A stretch of DNA of 64,000 nt from Aedes albopictus (taxonomy: Eukaryota > Arthropoda > Insecta > Diptera > Culicidae). The notes under the pieces were generated by a model. That model saw nothing but the letters and a program-made list of their open reading frames with translations, was not told the DNA's origin and did no database searches. The stretch covers positions 360,347,238-360,411,237 of the forward strand of contig NC_085138.1 in the NCBI RefSeq assembly GCF_035046485.1, in the 5' to 3' direction. This document shows positions 10,978 through 22,492 of this stretch, piece by piece; the first letter of the stretch is position 1; every line of letters begins with the position of its first letter. The translations under genes and the position numbers were made by a program.

Positions 10978-11942
10978 TTATTCATAAAAATGAAGAAATC
11001 CGTTTTTCAGTTATCAATAATAAAAATTGTTCAAAATCATTGATTGGGTATTATAGACGCACCAGCCCCAGGCTGAAAATCAATATCATGAAGGCATAGA
11101 AAAAAAATTGGACAAACATTTTCGATGAAGATGCGATGATTCGTACCTTTAACCATTTTGAAACATCAAGAAATGTATGGTATGTTTTGTTCCATACTGT
11201 ACCAACATCGCAGCGGGTGAATGGCCACCGGGCAATGCGCATGATTTACATAGCTTGGGTTCATGAATGGGCAAACGGGCCAATTGAACTGGAAGTGCGT
11301 AAATTTGCATGACGGTAAGTGGCCGACCGACTCTTAGCGTGCAATGTCAACCCCTAGGTAGCCCATGCTGCTAGCTGTCGCTTCGAGGAGAAAATGATGT
11401 CTTGACTGGATGTTGTGTTGGTAAAAGGTTTCCCACCGTTAACAGGCGTTTGACTTGGTTGGTAGATTAGAGAGAATTCCATGGAGAGTATTGAATGAGG
11501 CGTAATTATGTTTTCGAATTAGCAACACACAATTGAGTATCCCAAGGTGTTCTGTTTATCATTTTAGCACAATTTCCAGCTATAATTCGTCCAGTTGGCT
11601 CTTAAGCGGTTTTGAAGTAATTTCCTATTATGAATCTGTATTGAAAACTGTTTTTTGTTTTTTTACACGGAAACTATTAAAAAATATTTGTTTAAAATCA
11701 ACAATTATTCTAAATCAAGACAACATAGCATGGACTGTACCGTAAAGTGTTCATTTAGATTCATCTAGACAACATGGCACTCACTGCACACCATGATCGT
11801 TCTTGTAAAATCAAAACAAACGATGGATGACAAACCAGAATTAATCTGTTTTTGTATAGAAAAAGCAAACTAACTGCAGCTTTGAGCAAACGGACCGTTA
11901 AAGGGTGAAATTCATTCTTGAAGATTTAAACGATACTTCATC
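10978..11942. other. no gene seen
   Basis: AT-rich to balanced DNA without recognisable element ends or coding motifs. Confidence 0.4.
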
Positions 11943-12209
11943 CCAATTCAGGTCAAACATTTCAATAGGTCCTATCTTAATTTGAGAGGCTCTCTTTGTT
12001 TACTTTCTCTTTCAATTATTGCAATGTAATGGTACACTTTTTAACTATTTTCGCAGTACAAATCAAAAGACGATTGTTCTGACCATCGTTTAATGCAAGG
12101 AGGCAATTAAAATACAAATAAACAGCTGAGATATTAACGAAAGAGAGGTAAACCAAAGAGAGCCTCTCTTCTGCAGATAGGACCTTTAGACATGTTTGGC
12201 CTGAATTGG
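11943..12209. mobile_element. MITE with ~70-bp imperfect inverted termini
   Basis: The ends CCAATTCAGGTCAAACAT and its inverted, slightly diverged partner (ending CTGAATTGG at 12209) continue inward through AGAGAGCCTCTC-type words. The interior has no coding capacity. The target duplication is unclear. Confidence 0.78.
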
Positions 12210-12219
12210 TAACAGAGCT

Positions 12220-12893
12220 TGAGCTTGAGCTTGACTGACAGCCCGTAGATGCTACTCCAGTATCGCCAGACCAGCTACACTCACACAAGGAACCAATGCG
12301 ATATCTGCCGGGGATTAGCAGGCATCCTCAGTGTGTGAGCGTTGGTGATCTTCTATTTTAGGCGATAATGGCGCCTGCCACGTCAGGTTGCAGGTCAATG
12401 TGGGGAAGTGGAAGGAAGTGATGATTGCAATCATTTGTACATCCACATCAGGCCGAATATACCTCTGCGTCTGCATAAACTCATGCGGATGTCGGAGTAT
12501 TGGTGGGATATGGTTGGTAGAGGGTTCACACATTGGTGCGTGGATCCGTGGAGGCGTATGGTGATAGAGTTGTGTATTTTATTATTTTGAAGATATGGGA
12601 CACAGTTCGAATGATTGCATAACTCGTAGGCGTTATCTGATAGATACTGTGCAGTGAAAGTTGGAAAGAAGGAAAACGGATGTTTTTCCACCCGTTTCTG
12701 GTTCTAGCGATGGCTATGAACGAACAGAACATATGAATGTACATAAGTTGCATATGTAGAGAGGAAGGAGAAAGTACATACAAAGTTAAAAAGTAGGAGG
12801 AAAGGGACGGATCAGGGATTGAACCCAGGAACTTCTGCATACAAATCAGAAGCGGTAGCCACTAGACCATCAAGCCCGTCAGAACGTGACGAC
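12220..12893 (-). mobile_element. tRNA-headed SINE-type sequence
   Basis: The minus-strand head at 12893-12785 reads GATGGTCTAGTGGCTACCGC (A box region), with GGGTTCAATCCC as B box, so the tRNA resemblance is strong. Downstream sequence has the style of the SINE body at 3140-3410. The far end carries an AGCTTGAGCTTGAGCTTG hexamer tract. The 3' boundary, and whether this is one element or two, is uncertain. Confidence 0.6.
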
Positions 12894-13390
12894 CCATACA
12901 AAAATATTGAGATCCCATAAAAAAGTGTGACATAGGGGGAGAGGGGGAGTTAAAAAAGGTCGATTTTTGCGTGACATTATTTGTGTATCACCCCTCACAT
13001 TAGATAATGTAGCAATTCTCCATTACACCAACAAAGCTAGCCATGTAAATGTTTGATACTTCTTAGGTCATTTTGACAAGCACGAAAATGACGCATCATA
13101 TATTCTACATTATCGATCTTGTTGCCGTCCTTTTCATGCTCATGTTACATCTGTCAAAATTAGAGATTTGAGAGTTGTCAGTCATTTTGAGGTTAGATTC
13201 GTTGGTGTAATAAATAATAGGTCTATTCGAGATATTTGAGATTAAATCGGTTTTTTTTATCATGGTGAATCGAAAACTCTTGGCATGATACATTGGTCAT
13301 ATCTTTCCCAAATGTGGGTGCAATCCACCAGCCTCATAAGAAATACACGTGTAGGTAAAGAAGTGTGAGAAAGGCTGAAACGTCTTAAGT
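12894..13390. other. no gene seen
   Basis: AT-rich sequence with a purine tract (GGGGGAGAGGGGGAG) near 12940 and nothing else recognisable. Confidence 0.4.
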
Positions 13391-13393
13391 TTC

Positions 13394-13605
13394 AGTGTGA
13401 TTTCAAAGGTCTTCATGGGGTTTATGAGGATTTTAGGGGGTTTTGTTGCCTTCAGGAGAGGTTCAGGTGTATTTCAGGGCGTTTTGTGGGTTTCCAGGGA
13501 GGCTCAGGGGGTTTCAGGAGAACTTTCGATAGTGTTCAGAGAGATTTCAAGATATGTTAAAACGTTCACACGTTTAAGGGCTTTCAAAAAGCATCAGTAA
13601 AGTTT
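13394..13605 (+). repeat. family B degenerate 12-bp repeat (GTTTCAGGGG-type)
   Basis: Repeating GGTTTCAGGAG/GGCGTTTTG words with a period near 12 bp. The family forms longer arrays at 18055-18405, 26750-26950, 30480-31960 and 51890-52800. Confidence 0.75.
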
Positions 13606-13792
13606 TGGTAAAGTCTCCAGTAGACCGGCCCAAATACAAAAATGTCGAAAAATTCCACGGGGCACCCTCTAGAATCGTGCCTTTGGATGAGAAGAACAAT
13701 CTGTGAAAGATTCAGCTCAATCGGTTTAAAACTGAGCTGGCGCAAATGAGTTGAAGGTTTGTATGAGATTTTCAGTCCAAATATATGGGAAA

Positions 13793-14350
13793 TTGGATGA
13801 CCTCCAGTCTCTCACTCAGTACGCCAGTTCAGCGAGTTCGATTTAGCTCAGAATTGAAAGAATGGTAGTTGATACCCTAAGGAACAACTTTGTAGAAGAC
13901 CATATCATGATAAAACTTAATATAATTGCGGTTTCAGCTAACGAAAGCAGGATGTGGACATCTTCCCCTGTTTACTCTCGGTTGTTACATGCAGCACGTG
14001 TTTGCTGTTCGAAACTTGCGCTCAACATCATAGGCGGCTATGTTGTCCTTCGTTTCAATTGCTCACGCACGTGGGCGGGTATCGAAACAATGAAGAATTA
14101 CATAGCTGCCTATGATGTAGTGCGCATGCTTCGACCGACAAACACGTGCTGCATGTAACAACCGAGAGTAAACAGGGGAAGATGTCCACATCCTGCTTTC
14201 GTTAGCTGAAACCGCAACTATATTAAGTTTTATTATGATATGGTCTTCTACAAAGTTGTTCCTTAGGGTATCAACTACCATTCTTTCAATTCTGAGCTAA
14301 ATCGAACTCGCTGAACCGGCGTACTGAGTGAGAGACTGGAGGTCATCCAA
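13793..14350. mobile_element. 558-bp foldback palindrome
   Basis: The left arm (13793-14043) and right arm (14099-14350) are inverted complements of about 250 bp with a 55-bp loop. Direct proof is that the frame at 13862-14158 and the opposite-strand frame at 14063-14281 start with the same residues, MVVDTLRNNFVEDHI. These frames are a mirror artefact, not two genes. No flanking duplication was seen. The element abuts a LINE fragment on the right. Confidence 0.92.
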
Positions 14351-14955
14351 CATTGCACTCGAAGGTGCGATTAGAAAATCTGGTGTGCAGAGGAATGGAA
14401 CTACTATCACACGGTTTCACATGCTTTGCGGAATGCGGACGATGTTGATCTCATGGGCATCCATTGTAGGGCAGTGAAGGAAGCTTTCTGCTCCTCTGAA
14501 GAGGAAACTATCTACAAAACGCTGATTAGACCGGTAGTTCTCTATGGGCACGACACATGGTCTCTACGAGCAGAGTATCAACGCGCCCTTGGAGTTTTCG
14601 AACGGAAGGTGTTGCGTACCATCTACGGCGGAGTGCAGATGGAAAACGAGACTTGGAAAAGGCGAATGAACCGCGAGCTGCATTAGCTGCTGAGAGAACC
14701 AACCATCGTCCACAATGCGAAAATTGGGAGGCTACGGTGGGCGGATCACGTCATCAAGATGTCGGATAGCAACCCGAGGTCATTCGACCGGTACAAGAAG
14801 ACGTGGTGCGCAGCGAGCTAGATGGGTCGATCAAGTGGAGGGCGATCTGCGGACCTATTGCAGAGTGCACAACTGGAGACACAAAGCCATGGCCCGAGTG
14901 GAATGGAGACGGCTATTATGTACATCAGAGACCACTCAGGCCTTAGCCTGATCGG
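14351..14955 (+). pseudogene. LINE reverse-transcriptase C-terminal fragment
   Basis: The conceptual protein contains IYKTLIRPVVLYGHDTWSL, LGVFERKVLRTIYGG, KIGRLRWADHVIKM and GTRRRGAQRARW. These are conserved blocks downstream of the catalytic domain in a common insect non-LTR retrotransposon type. An in-frame stop follows NRELH near 14685, and a one-base shift near 14795 moves the frame before GTRRRGAQ. The catalytic domain and endonuclease are missing, so this is a 5'-truncated dead copy. The clade is not certain. The interrupted LINE at 26955-30300 carries the same blocks. Confidence 0.85.
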
Positions 14956-15690
14956 TAAGTAAGTTGGTGCCGGTAAAGTAATTCTGTTGCTAAAAAGGTA
15001 CCGAGGTAGGTATGGGTATCTCAGAGGGGTTTCTGAGGAGTTTCAAGACGTTCCAGTAGATATCAGGGAGTGAGTACAAACCTTATTTATAATGCAGCGA
15101 GAGATCACTAATAACGCTTGTAGGTTCGAAGAGCTATTCCTAATCAAGGGAGCTCCTGAAGACCATAAACAGCTATTGAACTCACTGTTTGATCGACCGT
15201 AGCTGCATAAGCCTGTGGGTCTTTGTAGTGCTTCAAATGATCACTAGTTATGCATGTTGATCCAATAACTTATTCTCAAGGGAATTTTCGGATACTCTTA
15301 AAGACTCCTCTGCACCAACGTAAACTCCCTTTAAGCATACTTCAACTTTTCTGTTTTTTCCATTAACTTTTCTTAAACCTCACCTAAGTCACCCAACTGC
15401 TTTGAACAGAAAGAAATTCTATTTAGGTATGGAGGTACATACATACTTACCTAAACAGAATTCACCAAAATGGAGGTTCCAAAGTATTGTTTTTTTTGTT
15501 TTGTTAACATTTCAAATTATTGGCTTCGTTGATTTTCTGTAAAACTGTGATTGATCTGGTCCATCACGGACTAGCTACTACTGGCAAAGTTTATGATCAT
15601 ATTTCTATGAGTACTGGCCTGACCAAACCCGTTAGTTGGACAATGTAAACGTAAACATCTCTATTCTAATTCCATAGCACTTCAATTGTG
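14956..15690. other. no gene; short family B patch
   Basis: About 15010-15070 resembles family B (GGGGTTTCTGAGGAGTTTCA). The rest is unassigned, apart from a small inverted repeat around 15425-15460 (TTAGGTATGGAGG...CTTACCTAA). Confidence 0.4.
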
Positions 15691-16800
15691 GAACAAGTTT
15701 GCTGCTTTGTATACATTCTATCAGTTTTACCTTCTACATCTATGAAATCTCTCGTCCAATTAATTGACTTGCTAATTTTAATGAGCCATTCAGTATACAA
15801 CATTTCTCGAAATTTGTTGTTCTACTTTCAACCTTACCCCCACAACCATTGCAGACACCCAGAAGATCCACAGCTTGACTTTCCCGCAATCCATCAAAAC
15901 AAAGCCCCAGTGTTCAGTAGTAGCTTGATAGGTAGTTCGTCACTTATTTCACGCTGCTGAGCCGTAACTCCGCCCGTGAACTCTAAACAAAACGTGTCCG
16001 TCTTTCGTCGCTTTTCTCCGTCTCGCTGGAGCACAACCAACAACCAACCATCCAAATAAATGGCCCAGAAATCACCGCAACTGACCCGTAGACCCAACCC
16101 CAGTGACTTTACTGCTCCATTGTTGAGGCTCTCTGCGGTTCTCTGGCTTGGTTTGTTTGCGTTTGCTATTCCAACTCCTCCTGCTCCTCCGCGGCGTGGA
16201 GCGAGGTAGATAGTGTTGTTGTGGTAGAACATTGCCCAACCGCGCACCGTACCAGAGCTATCCACTCGTTTAGCATAAATTCGCATCGTTAACCTTGTGC
16301 TTTATTAATAGTAATTGTTTAATTTCTTTCCACCTTCCTCCTCTCCCGATCTCGTCGGCATCAAGACGCGGGAGAAAACTGCTCGCGAATGAATGAACTG
16401 AACAAGCTTGAGCAGTAGCGCGCTTAAAACGTGCGCGGGAGTGCTAAGCGGAGCGCTGCGCGGTGGTGGTGGGATGGCGCTAAAACCAGGCTGTGGCGAT
16501 TCTCGTCTGATGAATGCTTTCAATCAGCCTAAATGTTGCTTTTGCTTTAGCTCCATGTTGCTGCTGCTGCTGGGGAGTGCTGAAGTGTGTTAATTTTATG
16601 TTGTTTAATGGTACTGGCCACTACTAGCAGCGGAGAAGTTCACGCGCTCATTAGGAGCGGGGTCGGTGCGGTGTGAGGAATGAACTGTGTGCGAATGCTG
16701 GAGCTTTTGTTGATGAACGGTGAGAAGGCATTTTCCGGGCCGGAGGAACCGATACAATGCACGCGCATCGTAACTTTCCTCGGTTTAAGAGGCGTTGTTC
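15691..16800. other. GC-richer low-repeat island, no gene assigned
   Basis: The segment lacks all repeat families seen elsewhere in the window. It is more GC-rich, for example GTGCTAAGCGGAGCGCTGCG at about 16441. Two opposing frames at 15894-16286 (minus) and 16408-16593 (plus) have no recognisable domain. It could hold host regulatory DNA or a non-coding exon. This is inference from composition only. Confidence 0.35.
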
Positions 16801-17004
16801 TAAGACTACACAGCAAATAATTTTGTAATATCCAGGCGCGTAATTTCTGGCGATGTATCCATTTTTGAACGTAATTTCATTCGCTTACATCGTTTTCTAA
16901 CATTTATCACACTCACTATGTACACCCTGGTTGGCACAGGAAAGTGTCAACAAACCCATTTCAATGGGTATTTAGAAGCAGTATCATATTTATCACCTTC
17001 CTTC

Positions 17005-17120
17005 TAACTCGGTGAAATAGCCGAGAGGCAAGGGATACGGCTCACAATCAACGGATCAGTGTACAAATCCATGCCAATATTTTACTTATATATGATTCAT
17101 CAATCGTTCCGGTTCTAGCG
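17005..17120 (+). repeat. possible decayed tRNA-like SINE head
   Basis: ATAGCCGAGAGGCAAGGGAT resembles an A-box region, and TGTACAAATCC is a poor B box about 45 bp later. The match is weak. Confidence 0.3.
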
Positions 17121-17559
17121 ATTGCTAGACCCACTTTCATGCTGCGGCGGCTGATTTGCTGCGTAGAACGGTTGTAATTTTTACATCAATTTTACGACGT
17201 GACTGATGTGCATCCAAAATGATGTGATATTACAAGAATTTTTTTGCTGTGTACTGACTGTGAGTGTATTTTTCGTCAGTATGCGCGATCATTAGCAAGC
17301 GATTTCAAGCTACACAGCCTGATGCTACCGAAAAATTTGCACAAATAGGTTTTATGTGGGTCTGTGGTACGCCGTAATTTTAGCAAAACAATGAATTTAT
17401 TAGTTAAACATAAGATGATGTTATGGGTTTGTTTCGGTTTCAAGAAGGTTATGCTGGAATTTATATTTGTATTTTAAGTAGTCTCCGTTATACTGCCTAG
17501 TTCATGAACCATGTCCATAGGCACAAATGTGATAAAAACGGATAAATTGAAGCAGAAAA

Positions 17560-17660
17560 ATTGCATAAAAAGTTCTCATAGATCGAGTGGGATTTGAACC
17601 CATGACTCTTCAATTCGCTTAACAGGGTGCATTAACTAACAACACTACAGAATTTCTAAC
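17560..17660 (-). repeat. decayed tRNA-like SINE head
   Basis: The minus strand contains GGGTTCAAATCCC, a good B box, preceded by GTTAGTTAATGCACCC in the A-box position. The flanks show no functional tRNA cloverleaf. Confidence 0.45.
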
Positions 17661-17732
17661 AAGTCGGAGGAGAAGAAAGCAATTCTTCTTCGCAACTTTC
17701 TCCTCTGGATCCTCCATTTAGGAAATGAGTCT

Positions 17733-17992
17733 TCTTCTTTATGGCTCTACGTCCCCACTGGGACTTGGCCTACCTCGCTTCAACTTAGTGTTCTTTGAGC
17801 ATTTGCTCAGTTATTAATTGAAGGGCCTTCTTTGCCTGACATTGCATGAATGTGTATATTGTGAGGTAAGTACGATGACACACTATGCCCAGGCAGTAGA
17901 GAAAATTTTCCCGACCGGAACGGGAATCGAACCCGCCGTCTCCGGATTGGCGATCCATAGCCTTAACCACTAGGCTAACTGGAGACCCTGAG
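17733..17992 (-). mobile_element. Feilai-like SINE with 9-bp TSD
   Basis: The head on the minus strand starts GGGTCTCCAGTTAGCCTAG and contains GTGGTTAAGGC and GGGTTCGATTCCCG, both strong Pol III boxes. The body carries the TTAATAACTGAGC...AGAACACTAAG block and ends near an AAGAAGAAG tail. AATGAGTCT is repeated at 17724-17732 and 17993-18001. Fragments of the same family occur at 37495, 40831, 45760, 46962 and 61942. Confidence 0.9.
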
Positions 17993-18054
17993 AATGAGTC
18001 TGTTCTGCCTAAATAGAATGTTTACTTAAATTGATTCAGTTTATTACTTAAATG

Positions 18055-18405
18055 GGGTTAAGAGGTGCGTTACAGAGGCATTTCAGGGCGGAAATTACAT
18101 GTGGTTAGCTCGATTACCTGAAGTGTGAGAAAATGGGGATATTGGTTTTCGGAGCAAGTTTCAGGGGCGTTACACGATGGCTGAGGGAATTTTCAAAGGC
18201 ATTTCTGAATGAACGTTTCAGAGGATTTCCAACGGGTTCTGGAAACGTTCCAGAGAAGTTTTCTGAGGTTTGGGAGGATATCATATGCGTCACAGAGAAT
18301 CCGAGAGAATTCCAGAGTGTTTCGGAGGTTATTGTGCGAGTCATGCAGAGGCGTTAAAGTTGGCTTCAGGACGTTTACGGAGGAGTTCGAGGGGGTTTCA
18401 AGCTA
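18055..18405 (+). repeat. family B degenerate repeat array
   Basis: Repeating TTTCAGAGG/GTTTCTGAGG/GTTCCAGAG words with a period around 12 bp. Open frames on both strands are by-products of the low complexity. Confidence 0.7.
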
Positions 18406-19030
18406 GGAGGAAGACAGATTTTGTTCACAAGACTGATCATGAGTAAATTTTGAGTAGCTCTGAGCAACTCGCTTTGCTCAGAAAAGCGGCAGTTGTAAAT
18501 ATCATGAAATGTTTAAATAGCAACCATAAGATTCATTTGTTTACGCAGTTAAAAAAATGCGTTCCACTTGTTGGATACCTCATCAGTGTTTCTGTATGAT
18601 TTTTGTTATATAGAATGCAGTAAAAGATAGTTCTGTAAGCCTGGTGGGGGAAAGAATGTATTAAATGCAGGAATGCTTATGTTTAAACTTATGCCGAACT
18701 TAGTCTGTAAGGATTTTCGTGCAAGTTAAAAAGAAACTTCAACCAGAGGTTGCACCGTCTGGACACACATTGACATTCAGGTATCAGAAGGCCGGCTCCA
18801 GAGGCATGTTATCCTCCACTTGGGACATTTGTGCCATCGCCAAAATAATAGCCTATTTCATCATCTACCCGAGGGAAAAGGAAGGAAATAAGGATAAGGA
18901 TGTGGATAAGCACAGGTAGGAAAAAAGGAAAAATACCCTAGAAGAGGGTTCTAGCGCATAAGCGTACCTAAATGGGTTCAAACAGCGCCCTGAAAAGGGC
19001 ACTGTAATAACGCATAAAGCGAAAGAGAGC

Positions 19031-19372
19031 CTATAGCTCTTTACCGCTGCGGGTTATAACAACAGAATATCCATTCAGGTCTCTGAAGTCAGTTTCACTT
19101 AATAAGTGCTTATCCAATATTCGGAAACGGAGTTGCGCAAAAACTGGACAGTTATATATCAAATGATACGAAGTTCCATAATCGGATTCACAACTATCAC
19201 ACGCAAATGAATCAGCTTGCTGAATATTCGCCATGTGATAGCTGAGTCGGCAGTGGCCAGTCAATGCTTTGACCAGCATGCTGCAATTCTGCTTAGACAG
19301 ATTAGTTAGATACTTCGCCACCCGTAGAGATGGTTCAGCACTATACAATTTGGTTTGACGACATGACTCCAA
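19031..19372 (-). pseudogene. LINE ORF2 C-terminal zinc-knuckle-like module
   Basis: This fragment lies in a different frame from the RNase H piece upstream. It contains LTGHCRLSYHMANI and then CDSCESDYGTSYHLIYNCP, a C-x2-C-x8-H-x4-C pattern found at the end of many I/Loa/R1-group ORF2 proteins. It is probably involved in binding element RNA or DNA during integration. It ends at a stop at 19031, after ITRSGKEL, and the untranslated 3' part follows. The frameshift from the RNase H fragment lies near 19370. Confidence 0.78.
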
Positions 19373-19749
19373 ACTATTCCAATATTGTCTGTGTTGAGTG
19401 GCAGCCCAGGTGTGAATCTGAAGCTTAATCCTGGCTCAGGGCCAATGAAGTCATGTGATGCTCCAGAGCGAGCTAACTCATCAGCCAATTCATTTCCAGC
19501 GATGGAAGAATGACCAGGTACCCATTGAAGGTGAACAGCGTTTGCTGAATTCAGCTCCTCGATTTGAGTTCGACAAGCGATAACTATCTTCGACCTGGAG
19601 TTGGCCGAAGCAAGTGCTTTAATAGCAGCCTGGCTATCTGAACAGAAGTATATTACTTTGCCCATTACGTGCTGCTGAAGATTTCGGCCTGGAAACGGTG
19701 CAGTACGATGTCGTGTGAAATACTTCTTTCCAGATATCCAGATGTCCAC
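19306..19749 (-). pseudogene. LINE RNase H domain fragment
   Basis: The frame encodes VIYFCSDSQAAIKALAS, with a conserved catalytic aspartate, then LQWVPGHSSIAGNELADELA, with the GNELAD aspartate. These are the second half of a type I RNase H fold. The first catalytic block is not intact in this frame: a shift near 19690 separates it from the RT thumb and linker. In the living element this domain removes RNA from the RNA:DNA hybrid during target-primed reverse transcription. Confidence 0.85.
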
Positions 19750-20075
19750 TCTTCCCGGGAGGGGAATATCGTGGAAAATGTCCTATATGGAAAATTACAA
19801 GCAATTGTAAGATCACTTGGAGAAAGAACAATTTTGTCCCAATTCACCAAAAGTGAAAACAACGAGGTGTGTGTTGATGTGCGGTTCACAGGAGTTTCCT
19901 CTAGTAGACCGAGTACCCTTAGACGGTAAGTGCAAGAAAGTGCTTCTTGTTTGAGATGAATGTGTAGTGGGGCAACGTCAAAGAGTACTTCGAGCGCTGC
20001 CGTGGGAGTTGAAGAGAACGTTCCAGACATCGCCATTAAGCATATCCTTTGGAGATGGCCTAATTTTGATTGGAC
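19680..20075 (-). pseudogene. LINE ORF2 linker between RT and RNase H (frameshifted)
   Basis: From about 20060 the reading frame changes, and LGHLQRICLMAMSGTFSSTP continues the RT thumb region as TAALEVLFDVAPLHIHLKQEA. These blocks are typical of I/Loa/R1 ORF2 just before RNase H. A further shift follows near 19690. Confidence 0.78.
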
Positions 20076-21303
20076 CGTTCTCACTTCGCCCTTTTGCCAC
20101 CACATAAGACATCCCATAAGCCAATATTGGCCGAACAACAGTTGTGTAGATCCATTTGATACACTTGGGTTTTAGACACCAAGTTGTACCAAAAGTACGC
20201 CGGCATTGCCCGAAGGCCATACAAGCTTTCTTGATTCTGAACTCAAAGTGAGGTGTCCAGGAAAGCTTGGAATCAAGAATGACTCCAACGTACTTTACCT
20301 GTTCAGTCACATCGATTTCAGAATCAAAGAGACGCAAAGGTCGAACGCCATTACGGTTTAGCCTTTCCGTGAAAAGAACAATAGATGTTTTACTCGGATT
20401 AATCGAAAGGCCATATTGGCGACACCAACCCTCAACTACCTGAAGGGCGTTTTGCATCAGGTCGAAAAGGGTGCTGATGCACATACCAACTAACAATGTT
20501 AGGTAGTCGTCGGCAAAACCATAAGTAGGAAAACCGCTATTATTGAGTTGCCTCAATAGCGTATCTGCTACGAGATTCCACAAAAGCGGTGATAAGACTC
20601 CCCCTTGGGGGCATCCACAAACACTCAATTTCCTAATCCCTGCTAGACGCAATGTCGAGAAGAGATATCGGTTTTTGAGCATTTGGTGAATCCAATTGGA
20701 AATCATTGGAGATATACCATGACTCCGTGCGGCTTACAATATGGCATCGAAAGGCACGTTGTCAAAGGCACCCTCGATATCTAAGAAAACACCCATACAA
20801 GACTGCTTTTGAGCGAATGCTTTCTCGATATCGTAAACAACCTTGTGTAAAAGAGTCACAGTGGACTTACCAGATTTGAGGGCATGTTGGTTCACATGAA
20901 GAGGCACGTTGGCCAGATGAACATCACGGATGTGATGATCCACAATGCGTTCTAAGCATTTCAGAAGAAAAGAGGTCAAACTGATAGGTCTGAAGCTCTT
21001 TGTTTCTTCATACGACGCGCGACCCACTTTCGGAATAAACTTCACAGTAATATCCCGTCAAGATTTGGGAATATACCCTGTAGCAAAACTGCAAACAAGT
21101 ATTTTTTTCAAAACATGTTTGAAATAATCAAATCCCTTCTGAAGCAAACTAGGATAAATCCCATCTACCCCAGGAGATTTGAAAGGAGAAAAGCTATTAA
21201 GTGCCCACTCAATCGATTTTATAGTTACAATACTGCGAGTCGAAGCCAGGGAATCGTAACTACAAGAAAAGACATCAGGTTCATCCGAAGATGTAATATC
21301 CAC
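19978..21303 (-). pseudogene. LINE reverse transcriptase domain, interrupted
   Basis: One frame carries the RT blocks in order: FSPFKSPGVDGIYPSLLQ, KSFRPISLTSFLLKCLERI, LHVNQHALKSGKSTVTLLH, CMGVFLDIEGAFDNV (first catalytic aspartate), CPQGGVLSPLLWNLVAD, and YGFADDY with the FADD catalytic pair. In-frame stops occur near 21056 (after GYIPKS) and 20734 (after FDAIL). A frameshift near 20060 ends the domain. All catalytic residues visible are intact, so inactivity is due to the stops and shifts. The enzyme would copy element RNA at the nicked target. Confidence 0.9.
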
Positions 21304-21309
21304 ACATCC

Positions 21310-21780
21310 AGGGAAGTATGTGCTGAATAAGCATTCCAGATCTTCCTCGTTAGAGGTAGTCAGATGGCTAACGAAGTTCGTTCACTCGGAAATCCTTAGA
21401 TTTCGCAAGGATTTTATTTAACCGACTGACTTCACTCAAACTGGAAACATGTGTACAAAGTTTTTTCCAGCCGGATCGCTCAGCAGACCGAAGAGCTTTC
21501 TGATAGGCCTTGCGAGCCGACCTGAAAGCCTCTGATCCAGCCGAACGTCATCTGTTCCAACTCTTTCTACATTGTTTCCTGAGCTTCGCCAGATCAGAGT
21601 TCCACCAAGGGGTTCCTCTTGTGATCTTCACAGACCGTAGAGGACATGCTTCTTCAAAAGCTTCCATGATGAAGGTCGTTGTAGTTTCAACGGCATCATC
21701 TAAATCACTTGGAGTGTCAACAGATGGTGAGTATCCATGAAATTTGGCCGCAACCAAATCAGTAAAACGATTCCAGTTTG
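21310..21780 (-). pseudogene. LINE ORF2 EN-RT linker, degraded
   Basis: Sequence at 21757-21548 continues the endonuclease frame after a single stop at 21782-21784. It contains ACPLRSVKITRGTPWWNSDL, a block that precedes RT in I/R1/Loa elements. Further blocks such as ARKAYQKALRSAERSGWKK lie near 21500 in a shifted frame. Confidence 0.75.
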
Positions 21781-21781
21781 T

Positions 21782-22492
21782 TCACCGGGAATTCCTGAAA
21801 CGCAATGTTTGCGAAGTAACATTTAAATGTTCAAAAAAGATGTAGCAATGATCAGATAAAGATTCTTCATCTGGCACATGCCAATTGGTCAGCTCGTGAC
21901 TAATTCTACTAGAGCAAAGCATTATGTCTAACACTTCCTCTCTAGCAGATACCGTGAAGGTTGGGCGGTTGCCTATGTTGAGTAATGCAAGATCTGTACT
22001 ACTTAAGTACTCCATCAAACTGGAGCCTCTCAAGTTAATGTCTGAGGTGCCCCAGATGATATGGTGAGCATTAGCATCACTGCCAACAATTAGCGGAAGG
22101 CCTTTTGAAGTACAGTACGCGATGACTTGTTTGAAAGCATCCTTAGGGGCTGGTTCATCATGCGGTAAATAAACCGAACAGTAGACGTATTTCCTGTTGA
22201 GGTTTCCAACAGATATATCAATTGTGATAGCACATACATCTCTGGTGGTTAGTTCAGAGATGAGTGTAGCAACTATTGCGTTGTTGACAAGCATACATGC
22301 TCGAGGCATGACACGCGAGTTTGCCATTTCATGTTTACTGAAAGTAGCAAACACCGGGTTCACAAGGTTTCCTAGATAGAAATTCCCCTTACGGAAGTAA
22401 GGTTCTTGAACCAAGGCCACTTGGGCTGAACTATTTTGCATAAGTCTGCACAAATTGATTGTTGCTGTTCTTCTATGCTGAAGATTGAACAA
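21782..22492 (-). pseudogene. LINE AP-type endonuclease domain
   Basis: A 236-residue frame with the fold signatures of an exonuclease-endonuclease-phosphatase domain: VALVQEPYF (catalytic glutamate), YVYCSVYLPHDEPAP, LIVGSDANAHHIIWG (GSDANAHH block), VLDIMLCSS and ESLSDHCYI (SDH, catalytic aspartate-histidine). This enzyme nicks genomic DNA to prime reverse transcription. The frame starts at a methionine at 22492 and ends at a stop immediately before the linker. No ORF1 is found upstream. The domain itself looks intact. Confidence 0.88.

Noticed and set aside
13862..14281. two related genes on opposite strands (MVVDTLRNN...)
   Set aside because: Mirror image caused by the 558-bp palindrome.
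15894..16286. host coding exon on the minus strand
   Set aside because: No domain, no splice signals that I could defend, and an equally plausible non-coding GC-rich explanation.
17900..17990. tRNA gene on the minus strand
   Set aside because: Good A and B boxes, but the 3' half continues into a SINE body and is flanked by a 9-bp duplication, so it is the head of a Feilai-like SINE. The same applies at 2050, 3340, 12785, 29830 and 61960.
18719..18919. plus-strand open frame of 66 codons
   Set aside because: Lies in the 3' UTR of the minus-strand LINE.
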